The notes under the pieces were generated by a model that saw only the letters and a program-made list of their open reading frames with translations, was not told where the DNA came from and searched no databases. The position numbers were made by a program, and so were the translations under genes. Source: JACDHG01 sp963815295 (lineage in GTDB: Bacteria > Actinomycetota > Actinomycetes > Propionibacteriales > Nocardioidaceae). From it: a DNA stretch of 64,000 bases. Numbering within the stretch: the first letter of the stretch is position 1; the number at the start of each line of letters is the position of its first letter. The stretch covers positions 62,001-126,000 of the forward strand of contig CAWFFZ010000001.1 in the NCBI GenBank assembly GCA_963815295.1, given 5' to 3'. Shown piece after piece: positions 1 to 7,045 of this stretch.

Positions 1-707
1 ATTCCAGCTACGGCGTGCTTCCGCTCGTCACCGGCACGCTGTGGACGACGTTGATCGGCCTGCTGATCGCCGTTCCCTTCGGCCTCGGCGCAGCCATCTA
101 CCTGGCCGAGTACGCCCCAGAGCGGGTGCGGCGGGTGCTCAAACCGGTGCTCGAGGTTCTTGCCGGCATTCCTTCGGTCGTGTATGGCTACTTCGCCCTG
201 TACTTCGTTGCTCCTACGCTCCTCAACGACATCCTGGGAGTCGGGGTCGGAACGTTCAGCGTGCTGGCCGCGGGTCTTGTCCTCGGCGTCATGATCATCC
301 CGACGGTCGCGAGCCTGTCCGAGGATGCCATGAGCGCGGTGCCCCAGTCGCTTCGTCAGGCGTCATTCGCACTGGGAGCCAATCGGATGCGCACTACCTT
401 GCGGGTTGTCTTCCCCGCTGCGGTGTCCGGGATCACCGCTTCCATCGTCCTAGCCGCATCGCGAGCCGTCGGCGAGACGATGATCGTCGCGCTTGCCGCT
501 GGCACCCGGGCACAGATGGTGTCCAGCCCGCTGGAGAACGGTCAGACGATGACGGGCTTCATCGCCCAGACCGCAACCGGGGAAAGTTCTCCCGGATCCC
601 TTACCTACAACACTTTGTTCGCCGTCGGCTTGTTGTTGTTCGCCGTGACACTACTGATGAACATCGCCGCAGGTTCGGTCGTTCGTCGCATCCGAGAGGT
701 GTACTGA
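1..707 (+). CDS. pstC: Phosphate ABC transporter permease PstC (5' truncated)
   Basis: Inner-membrane permease of the high-affinity PstSCAB phosphate importer. The frame is open from base 3 at the window edge, so the N-terminus is missing; the GTG at 15 is internal. The visible part has several hydrophobic segments and the permease coupling (EAA) loop around SLRQASFALGANRMRT, followed by the ASRAVGETMIVALAAG stretch typical of PstC. The stop codon overlaps the ATG of pstA (TGATG), so the two are translationally coupled. The order pstC-pstA-pstB is standard, with pstS expected upstream outside the window. Identification is by motif and gene order; confidence is high. Confidence 0.93.
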   Translation, partial: SSYGVLPLVTGTLWTTLIGLLIAVPFGLGAAIYLAEYAPERVRRVLKPVLEVLAGIPSVVYGYFALYFVAPTLLNDILGVGVGTFSVLAAGLVLGVMIIPTVASLSEDAMSAVPQSLRQASFALGANRMRTTLRVVFPAAVSGITASIVLAASRAVGETMIVALAAGTRAQMVSSPLENGQTMTGFIAQTATGESSPGSLTYNTLFAVGLLLFAVTLLMNIAAGSVVRRIREVY

Positions 708-1603
708 TGGCGAGCATAGGTGCGATCGCAACGGCTCCGCTGAAAGCCAAGCGAGAGAGCGACAAGAACGCCAAGTCGATCATCTTCCTGGGCGTGCTCT
801 GGTTTGCGATCTTCTTCTCCGTGCTCTGTCTGGGCGTGCTTATCATCACGGCATTAGTTGACGGGTGGCCACGGCTCGACGGGAACCTCTTCACTCGCTA
901 CACATCGATCGTGTTGCCGGAGTTGGCAGGTGCACGCGCCGCCATTCTGGGCTCCGCTCTCGTGATCGTCACTACGGCGTTCCTCGCCATCCCCTTGGGT
1001 GTCGCCGCTGGCGTATACCTCGAGGAGTTCGCGGACTCCCGCCGCTGGTACAACAAGCTCATCGAGGTCAACCTCACCAACCTGGCCGCGGTGCCCGCCA
1101 TCGTTTACGGCATGCTCACCGCAGGAGTGGCCTTGTCGATCGGCCTGCCACGCCGAGTGGTGCTCGCCGGGGCCATAGCGCTGGCGCTCCTGATACTTCC
1201 CGTCATCATCATCACCACGCGCGAGGCCATCAGGTCCGTCCCTCGCGAGATTCGGGAGGGGTCCCTCGCGCTGGGCGCGACCCCCTTGCAGACCGTATGG
1301 CGCCAGACGCTGCCCGCTGCCATACCTGGTATCGCCACGGGGGCGATCCTGGCCCTCTCGCGAGCCCTGGGGGAGGCGGCGCCGTTGCTGTTGTTGGGTG
1401 GGCTGGTCTTCGTGAACTACGACCCGAACGGGTTGTTCTCGGGCTTCACGACGTTGCCGATCCAGATCTTCAACTGGGCGGCACAGCCTCAGCTCGCCTT
1501 CCAGCAAGTGGCATCGGCCGCCATCATCTTGATGCTCGCACTACTGCTCCTGATGAACACGATCGCAATCGTCATCCGGAACCGCTACCAGAAGCGTTGG
1601 TGA
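707..1603 (+). CDS. pstA: Phosphate ABC transporter permease PstA
   Basis: Second membrane subunit of the Pst phosphate importer, pairing with PstC. It has 298 residues. The ATG overlaps the pstC stop codon. The frame stays open far upstream, but that extension is a shadow of pstC. A polar N-terminus of about 25 residues is followed by roughly six hydrophobic helices. The coupling loop reads IREGSLALGATPLQTVWRQ, and LSRALGEAAPLLLLGG follows it, both PstA hallmarks. Only three bases separate its stop codon from the pstB start, so the three genes form one operon. Family assignment is secure. Confidence 0.94.
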   Translation: MASIGAIATAPLKAKRESDKNAKSIIFLGVLWFAIFFSVLCLGVLIITALVDGWPRLDGNLFTRYTSIVLPELAGARAAILGSALVIVTTAFLAIPLGVAAGVYLEEFADSRRWYNKLIEVNLTNLAAVPAIVYGMLTAGVALSIGLPRRVVLAGAIALALLILPVIIITTREAIRSVPREIREGSLALGATPLQTVWRQTLPAAIPGIATGAILALSRALGEAAPLLLLGGLVFVNYDPNGLFSGFTTLPIQIFNWAAQPQLAFQQVASAAIILMLALLLLMNTIAIVIRNRYQKRW

Positions 1604-1606
1604 ACC

Positions 1607-2500
1607 ATGTCCTCCTCTCACACGTACTCGACTCGCACCGACGAGACGGCCAACGACCATGAAGTGGCGCCCGTGATCGAAGTCAACCGCGACGGTCGCC
1701 GCGCCCTGCCACCCGAGCCGAAGCCGATCATGGAGTGCGAAGGCGTCAATGTCTTCTACGAGGACTTCCGCGCCGTCAGCGATGTCACCCTCGGTTTCGG
1801 CTACAACGAGATCACTGCCCTGATCGGTCCATCCGGCTGTGGCAAGTCCACGTTACTTCGGTCGCTGAACAGGATGAACGACCTCATCGTCGGCGCCCGC
1901 GTCGAGGGGTCAGTCACGTTCCACGGGCAGTCGATCTACGCCAAGGAGGTCGATCCGATCGAGGTTCGTCGTCGTATCGGCATGGTGTTCCAGAAGCCCA
2001 ACCCATTTCCCAAGTCGATCTACGACAACGTCGCGTACGGCCCGCGGGTGACGGGCATGAAGGTGTCGACGATGGACGACGTCGTCGAGGAGGCGCTGAC
2101 CCGGTCGGCCCTGTGGGACGAGGTCAAGGACAAGCTCAAGCAGTCTGCTTTGGGCTTGTCTGGCGGGCAGCAGCAGCGGCTCTGCATCGCGCGGACGATC
2201 GCCGTCCGTCCGGAAGTCATCTTGATGGACGAGCCCTGCTCCGCGCTGGACCCCATTGCCACATCGCGGATAGAGGACCTGATGATCGAGCTCCGAGACG
2301 ACTACTCGATCATCATCGTCACCCACAACATGCAGCAGGCCGCCCGGGTGGCGGACAGGACCGCCTTCTTCACCGCACTCGCCGACGAGGGCACCGGTGA
2401 TCGGACCGGTCTGCTCGTCGAGTACGACCTCACCACGAAGATCTTCAGCTCGCCGGCGGACCAACGGACCGAGAATTACATCTCCGGTCGATTCGGCTGA
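1607..2500 (+). CDS. pstB: Phosphate ABC transporter ATP-binding protein PstB
   Basis: ATPase that energises phosphate import. It has 297 residues: Walker A GPSGCGKS at about 74-81, Q-loop VFQKPNPFPKSIY at about 128-139, signature LSGGQQQRL at about 184-192 and Walker B VILMDEPCSALDP at about 204-216. A polar extension of about 40 residues precedes the ABC domain and makes it longer than the usual 250-260 residues; an internal start cannot be excluded. phoU, often next in line, is absent. The gene instead meets a PhoD-like phosphatase gene tail to tail. Confidence 0.95.
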   Translation: MSSSHTYSTRTDETANDHEVAPVIEVNRDGRRALPPEPKPIMECEGVNVFYEDFRAVSDVTLGFGYNEITALIGPSGCGKSTLLRSLNRMNDLIVGARVEGSVTFHGQSIYAKEVDPIEVRRRIGMVFQKPNPFPKSIYDNVAYGPRVTGMKVSTMDDVVEEALTRSALWDEVKDKLKQSALGLSGGQQQRLCIARTIAVRPEVILMDEPCSALDPIATSRIEDLMIELRDDYSIIIVTHNMQQAARVADRTAFFTALADEGTGDRTGLLVEYDLTTKIFSSPADQRTENYISGRFG

Positions 2501-2509
2501 CCCCGCCCG

Positions 2510-2620
2510 AACGTCCGTGGTGCTGGTCGCCATAGCGCTCGCCTGCACAGACGTTACACAGGTCGGGGTGCTGCGTCCGTAGTAGCGGTCGGTCTGGCAG
2601 CCGGTTGCACGGACGTTGCG
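2510..2620. repeat. Two copies of a palindromic element of about 46 bp
   Basis: The spacer between the convergent pstB and phosphatase genes is filled by two imperfect inverted-repeat units. Unit A (2510-2555) begins AACGTCCGTG and ends CACAGACGTT. Unit B (about 2572-2619) begins TGCGTCCGT and ends ACGGACGTTGCG. The interior of unit A (CTGGTCGCCATAGCGCTCGCC) resembles, in reverse complement, the interiors of the two units between purD and purA (57157-57263). Both can fold as hairpins and may also serve as the bidirectional terminator here. The comparison was made by eye. Confidence 0.6.
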
Positions 2621-2634
2621 GGGTTACCGGCGAG

Positions 2635-4284
2635 TCAGGCGTCGACGTCCACTGTCGCGACAACTTCGAGCCGCGGATCGTCGCCGTCGTTGTCGACGAC
2701 GCCTGTCTCCCATCGCATCGTAAGACTGCGACCACGGGTCTCCAGCGTCGCGAGGTTGTTGTCGAACCACGGGCCACGGGTCGTCTTCCAGGTAAACGGC
2801 GGTGGCGGCACCTTCGCCCGGCTCGACAAGAACGTCCCGATGCTTCGACCGAAGTTCTTGGACGAGAATCCGGTCATGTAACGGACGGCTTGCGGCAACG
2901 GGTTGCGGATCGGCGAGCACACGGCCTGCAAGATGCGGGAGCCGCCCGGCCGCTGCACCTCGGCGACGAACGAGTTGTGCACATCGCCTGACAGGAACGT
3001 CACAGTCCCCGGCGCGGGTCCTCGCTTCCCGTCAGCAACCTCAGTGACCATGGTGGCCACCGCGTGGAAGCCGTCCTGGAACGCCGCCCAGTGCTCGAGG
3101 TCGATGCCTTGCCGAATCTTCTCGCCCCACCTCGACCAGCGCCTCCCCCACACCCCGGTCGAGACCGCTTCGCTCCACGCCTCCACATGGTGCAGACCCT
3201 CGGACAGCAAGAAGGGCAACGACGTACCGATGAACACATGGTCGAAGCCGCCCTGCAGGTTCTTGTCCAGCCAAGCCATCTCCTCGTCGTCGAGGATCGA
3301 GCGGCGTTCAGGTTGCAGCACCCGGGCTGCCCGCGAATCGACGACGATGAGCCGCGTCGGACCGATGTCGCGGGAGTAGCTCCAGCTGTAGGTCTCAGGG
3401 CTTTCGTCGGCTCGCTCGGCAAACGCGTCGAGCGTTTCACTGAGGTCGGGCTCGTCGTCCGAGTCGCGACGGGAGACGACCTCCTTCCAGATCTCGTCGT
3501 TGGCGCGATCGGCAGGCGACAGGTTCCCGAGGTGTTGATAGACCCAGTACGACGCCAGACCCCCCAGGATGCGGTCGTGCCACCAGTCGGTGTCGTGCAT
3601 TTTCTGGCGCCAGGTGGCGGACGTGTTCCAGTCGTCACGGATGTCATGGTCGTCGAAGATCATCGAGCTTGGCAGCGTCGACAGCAACCAACGGTTGGCC
3701 GGGTCCGTCCACGCCAGCGTGTAGAGGTGGGCGTACTCCTCGAAGTCCTTGAGCTCTTCGCACGGCGGCTCGTCGATGTCCCGGCGCGCGCTGATGAACT
3801 CGCGCATCGCGTCAGACGTCTCGTCGGCATACACCTGGTCGCCGAGGAACACCACGAGGTCTGGCCACGGGTCCTCATCCTTGGCCATATGCAGGGCATA
3901 GGCGCGCATCGCGTCGACGCCGTGACTGCGGTTACCGGCACCGTCGTGCGGCACGCTCGTCCGGCACGAGCCGAACGCCATCCGGAGATCTTTGCCTGGC
4001 TTGAGTGTCGCGATCCGGCTAGGTGGGTAGGGCGAGTCCGGAAGGGGCCACACGAGGGCATCGTCGATGCAGACTGTGTAGTCCTGGATCGAGCCCGGAG
4101 CGAGACCGTCCATCTCGACGAGGGCGTAGTGGTGCCCATGGACAGCGAACGTCTTGGCCTCCCAGGTCCGGTCGTCGGCCGCGACCGTCACCGTCGAGGT
4201 GTCGCGCGTCTCGACCCAGACCGCGGCGGAGGTCTCGTCGACGAATCGAAGCAGCGGCCCGAGGATCAAGGTGTCTGCACTCAC
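2635..4284 (-). CDS. PhoD-like alkaline phosphatase family protein
   Basis: Metallophosphoesterase of the PhoD type, 549 residues, GTG start. An N-terminal Ig-like segment (about 1-100) precedes the catalytic domain, whose metal-site motifs are AFGSCRTS, VVFLGDQVYADET, MIFDDHDIRDDWN and FLSGDVHNSF. Members hydrolyse phosphomono- or diesters with Fe/Ca centres. No Tat or Sec signal is visible at the N-terminus (MSADTLILGPLL), so unlike classic exported PhoD it looks cytoplasmic. Its convergent position next to pstCAB suggests a phosphate-related role. The real substrate is unknown. Confidence 0.85.
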   Translation of the reverse strand: MSADTLILGPLLRFVDETSAAVWVETRDTSTVTVAADDRTWEAKTFAVHGHHYALVEMDGLAPGSIQDYTVCIDDALVWPLPDSPYPPSRIATLKPGKDLRMAFGSCRTSVPHDGAGNRSHGVDAMRAYALHMAKDEDPWPDLVVFLGDQVYADETSDAMREFISARRDIDEPPCEELKDFEEYAHLYTLAWTDPANRWLLSTLPSSMIFDDHDIRDDWNTSATWRQKMHDTDWWHDRILGGLASYWVYQHLGNLSPADRANDEIWKEVVSRRDSDDEPDLSETLDAFAERADESPETYSWSYSRDIGPTRLIVVDSRAARVLQPERRSILDDEEMAWLDKNLQGGFDHVFIGTSLPFLLSEGLHHVEAWSEAVSTGVWGRRWSRWGEKIRQGIDLEHWAAFQDGFHAVATMVTEVADGKRGPAPGTVTFLSGDVHNSFVAEVQRPGGSRILQAVCSPIRNPLPQAVRYMTGFSSKNFGRSIGTFLSSRAKVPPPPFTWKTTRGPWFDNNLATLETRGRSLTMRWETGVVDNDGDDPRLEVVATVDVDA

Positions 4285-4350
4285 GCGCCTAGTTCTACAC
4301 CTGGCCCGGGTCGGCCGTGGCCTCCCGGGGTCATTCGACCGCCGGAAGCG

Positions 4351-4698
4351 CTAGTCGTAGCCCAGCTCGTGCAGTCGTTGGTCGTCGATCCCGAAGTGGT
4401 GCGCCACCTCGTGTGCCACGGTGATCTCGACCTCCCGGCGTACGTCGTCGCGGTCCTCGCATGCCGCGAGCACGGGCAGCCGAAAGACCGTGATCCGGTC
4501 GGGAATCGCCATGAAGTAGCCGCCCCCGCGCTCCGTCAAGGGGATGCCCTCGTAGAGCCCGAGCAGGTCCTCGCCATCGGGCGTGTCCTCCTCGACAAAG
4601 ATGGCCACGTTGTCCATCAGCCGCGCCAGCTCTGGGGGGAGACGGTCGAGCGCGTCGGCAACCAGTTCGTCGAACTCTTCACGGCTGACGTCGATCAC
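4351..4698 (-). CDS. Zincin-like metallopeptidase family protein
   Basis: Small protein of 115 residues, GTG start, with the zinc-protease signature HEVAHHFGIDD near the C-terminus. This matches the HExxHxxGxxD arrangement of the small single-domain zincin family (Pfam PF06262 as I recall). The N-terminal half is acidic and helical (EEFDELVADALDRLPPEL). Family members are widespread in actinobacteria and their substrates are largely unknown. It lies 66 bases upstream of the phosphatase gene on the same strand and could be co-transcribed with it. Confidence 0.85.
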   Translation of the reverse strand: MIDVSREEFDELVADALDRLPPELARLMDNVAIFVEEDTPDGEDLLGLYEGIPLTERGGGYFMAIPDRITVFRLPVLAACEDRDDVRREVEITVAHEVAHHFGIDDQRLHELGYD

Positions 4699-4761
4699 AG
4701 GTCAACCCTAGTCGCGGCAGGTCGACCGCCCGAGGCTCCGCTGGCGGCTAGCCTGCTTGCC

Positions 4762-5454
4762 ATGTCACTTCTCCGCCGCATCAAGGAGACCCCTTCGGCG
4801 GCGTTGCTGTTCGTCCAGCTCGTCGGAGTGCTGCTGTATCCGTTCATGGACGACAGCCGTCCCGGCCGAGCCGCGTTTGCTGTGTTCGGGATCGGCGTCC
4901 TCGCGTTGGCTGTGCTCGCGGTGCGACCCACACCGTCGTTCACCTGGATGAGCATGGCCCTGGCGACGCCGGCCGTGGTACTCCTGGTCGCCCAGCTTTT
5001 CTCCTCCGCGTCGTGGCTCACTCCATGGAGCGCGGCGTTCGAGGCCGCCCTGTACTTCTATTGCGCCTTCGCCCTGCTGCGCTACATGTTCGCCGATCAT
5101 GTCGTCACCAACGATGAACTCTTTGCCGTCGGAGCGACGTTCACTCTGGTGGCGTGGGCTTTCGCCTACGTTTTCGTCATCGTTCAGGCTGTCTCACCGG
5201 GCAGCTTCACGGCCGGGGTCGATCCGGAAGGAACGCGGAGCTGGATGGAGCTGCTGTTCCTGAGCTTCACCACGCTGTCGAGCACTGGCCTGAGCGATGT
5301 GATTCCGGTTCAGTCATTCGCGCGAGCGGTCGTGATGATCGAACAGGTGGCAGGCGTCCTCTACATCGCTATGGTCGTCGCACGCATGGTCGGCCTCACC
5401 TTCACGCGCATCGGCGCAACTGTTGACAAGTCAGGATCTGTCGACAAGGACTGA
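4762..5454 (+). CDS. Two-TM ion-channel-like membrane protein with divergent filter
   Basis: A 230-residue membrane protein with about six hydrophobic segments. The frame is open for a long way upstream, but the part before the ATG at 4762 is an antisense shadow. Residues 160-200 look like a potassium-channel pore: a pore helix (WMELLFLSFTTLSST), then GLSDVIPV where a K+ channel has a GYGD-type filter, then an inner helix. The canonical TVGYGD is replaced by SSTGLSD, so K+ selectivity cannot be assumed. The C-terminus is short, with no RCK/TrkA domain. Similar proteins are usually annotated as ion channel family. Confidence 0.7.
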   Translation: MSLLRRIKETPSAALLFVQLVGVLLYPFMDDSRPGRAAFAVFGIGVLALAVLAVRPTPSFTWMSMALATPAVVLLVAQLFSSASWLTPWSAAFEAALYFYCAFALLRYMFADHVVTNDELFAVGATFTLVAWAFAYVFVIVQAVSPGSFTAGVDPEGTRSWMELLFLSFTTLSSTGLSDVIPVQSFARAVVMIEQVAGVLYIAMVVARMVGLTFTRIGATVDKSGSVDKD

Positions 5455-5554
5455 CCAGAAACGTCGCTGGCGACGGCTGCGCCGGCTCCGCGCTCCCAGT
5501 ACCCTGTACCGGCAGCATGTCTCCAGTTCGGGGTGGCATCGAAGGAGGTCGCCG

Positions 5555-6487
5555 TTGACGGCGCAGCTCTGGTTGTCTGCCGATCCCACCGCAGCGAGCG
5601 CAGCTCGATCGTGGGTGCGCGACGAATTGACCGCGCGGTCACGCACCGAGCTGGCGTCGGCCGCCGTCCTTGGAGTTTCGGAGCTCGTGACCAACGCGGT
5701 CGTCCATGTCCGCGGCTCAGTCGTCATACGCATCCTCGATAGCCCCGCGGTGCGGATCGAGGTGTACGACGAGTCACCGCACACGCCACAGACCCGCAAC
5801 AAGTTGTCTGCTGGGGAGGCGACGAACCCGTCCACGGTCGGCCGCGGACTTCAGATCCTCGACTCGGTGTCCCAGGCCTGGGGCGTCAGCTCCGAGCTGG
5901 CAGGCAAGTGCGTCTGGTTTCAACCGGTGGCCGACGGCGCCCTCGCGCGCACGATGTCGGGCCCGCTGGTGTCTACGTCGGACCTGGCGAACGACCCTCC
6001 GGCAAGTGAGGCCCTCGTCGAGGTCCAGCTGCTCGATGTCCCGGTGCTGCTGTTGCTCCACTACCGCACAAGGTTTCGCGACCTTCGCCGCGAGCTGACC
6101 TTGATCGCGCTCGACGCTCGCGACAACACCCACGTTGCCGACCGGCTGATCGACACTGCCCTGCGCCTGGACAAGTACCGCTCGTACGGCGAACCCTCGT
6201 CACGACAGGTCGAGGACGCCGTGCGTCAAGGCCTCACTCGCACGGACCTCACGTTCCAGATCCCGCACAGCGCAATTGATGGCATCCGAGAGCTCCGTGA
6301 CAGGTTGCTCGAGGCGGAAGAGTTCTGCCACCGCGCTGAGCTCCTTGCGCTCGGAGCCGGGCCACAGGAGCTCGCCGTGCGCGAGTGGTATCTCGGTGAG
6401 GTCATCGCTCAGGCCGATGGTGCCGCCCCCGTGCCTTGGCCGGGCGACTTCGAAGTCACGGACGAGCTCCAACCGGCCCAGCCCTGA
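5555..6487 (+). CDS. ATP-binding (anti-sigma factor-like HATPase) protein
   Basis: Predicted 310-residue cytoplasmic protein. The TTG at 5555 is chosen because GAAGGAGG (5541-5548) sits six bases upstream; the frame is open further upstream but without a better ribosome site. Residues about 1-130 are a GHKL/HATPase fold of the RsbW/SpoIIAB type: the N box reads LGVSELVTNAVVH and the glycine-rich lid VGRGLQILDSVSQAWG. The C-terminal 170 residues are helical and of unknown function. Such proteins often act as anti-sigma factors or phosphatase partners, but no sigma or anti-anti-sigma gene is adjacent. Confidence 0.75.
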   Translation: MTAQLWLSADPTAASAARSWVRDELTARSRTELASAAVLGVSELVTNAVVHVRGSVVIRILDSPAVRIEVYDESPHTPQTRNKLSAGEATNPSTVGRGLQILDSVSQAWGVSSELAGKCVWFQPVADGALARTMSGPLVSTSDLANDPPASEALVEVQLLDVPVLLLLHYRTRFRDLRRELTLIALDARDNTHVADRLIDTALRLDKYRSYGEPSSRQVEDAVRQGLTRTDLTFQIPHSAIDGIRELRDRLLEAEEFCHRAELLALGAGPQELAVREWYLGEVIAQADGAAPVPWPGDFEVTDELQPAQP

Positions 6488-6502
6488 GGCACCTTCGTCG
6501 GT

Positions 6503-6532
6503 TTGGAGGCCGGTGCGGCCTGCGCCTATAGT
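6503..6532 (+). promoter_or_regulatory. Putative promoter of tRNA-Glu
   Basis: TTGGAG, an 18-base spacer and TATAGT lie 44 bases before the tRNA-Glu gene. The -10 box fits the TANNNT consensus well. This is prediction by inspection only. Confidence 0.55.
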
Positions 6533-6575
6533 TATGCGGTCCCCGACGGTATTGCTTGCTGATGCCCGGGCTTTG

Positions 6576-6648
6576 GCCCCCATCGTCTAGTGGCCTAGGA
6601 CGCCGCCCTTTCACGGCGGTAGCACGGGTTCGAATCCCGTTGGGGGTG
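6576..6648 (+). tRNA. tRNA-Glu (TTC)
   Basis: The acceptor arms GCCCCCA and TGGGGGT pair, with discriminator G at 6648. The anticodon stem CCGCC/GGCGG encloses the loop CTTTCAC, giving anticodon TTC at 6610-6612. The T-arm ACGGGTTCGAATCCCGT is intact. CCA is not encoded. Confidence 0.97.
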
Positions 6649-6729
6649 CGTCGTACGCTAGTGTTCTGGCGCGCGAGGCGGAGATTGACCGTGTCGCAAG
6701 CCCGAAGAGTCACAGCAGCACCAACACCT

Positions 6730-6803
6730 GGCCCCGTAGCGCAGTTGGTTAGCGCGCCGCCCTGTCACGGCGGAGGCCGCGGGTTCGAGTCCCGTCGGGG
6801 TCG
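6730..6803 (+). tRNA. tRNA-Asp (GTC)
   Basis: Acceptor GGCCCCG pairs with CGGGGTC (one G-T wobble), with discriminator G at 6803. The anticodon loop CTGTCAC gives GTC at 6764-6766. The T-arm GCGGGTTCGAGTCCCGT is complete. It lies 81 bases after tRNA-Glu and is followed by a strong hairpin. Confidence 0.97.
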
Positions 6804-6809
6804 CAAGAG

Positions 6810-6843
6810 AAACGCCTCGCCTGAGAGATCAGGCGGGGCGTTT
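6810..6843 (+). terminator. Hairpin terminator after tRNA-Asp
   Basis: A 15-bp stem (AAACGCCTCGCCTGA with TCAGGCGGGGCGTTT, one G-T pair) closes on the loop GAGA. It starts six bases after the tRNA and ends in a short T run. Confidence 0.85.
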
Positions 6844-6962
6844 CGTACGTCGTAGGGGCCGACCAGGGTCGAGGTTCCGTGCTGACGTGCCTTTCCCAGT
6901 TCGGGGCGGAAGGCGCCCTGAGGTATGGTTTTGCGCGCGCCGCGAGCTCCCTCGTGGCCATC

Positions 6963-7036
6963 GGCCAGGTAGCTCAGTTGGTACGAGCGTCCGCCTGAAA
7001 AGCGGAAGGTCGCCGGTTCGACCCCGGCCCTGGCCA
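6963..7036 (+). tRNA. tRNA-Phe (GAA)
   Basis: Acceptor GGCCAGG pairs with CCTGGCC, with discriminator A at 7036. The anticodon stem TCCGC/GCGGA encloses CTGAAAA, giving anticodon GAA at 6997-6999. A TATGGT -10-like box at 6924-6929 with a weak TTCGGG 18 bases upstream could give it its own promoter. Confidence 0.97.
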
Positions 7037-7045
7037 CCCCATCTC

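Noticed and set aside
3064..4761. Long plus-strand frame leading into the channel gene
   Set aside because: Antisense to the phosphatase and zincin genes; only the part after ATG 4762 has protein-like hydrophobic structure.
6485..7040. Integration site or prophage remnant at the tRNA cluster
   Set aside because: The tRNA genes are intact, with no integrase and no duplicated tRNA 3' end nearby.
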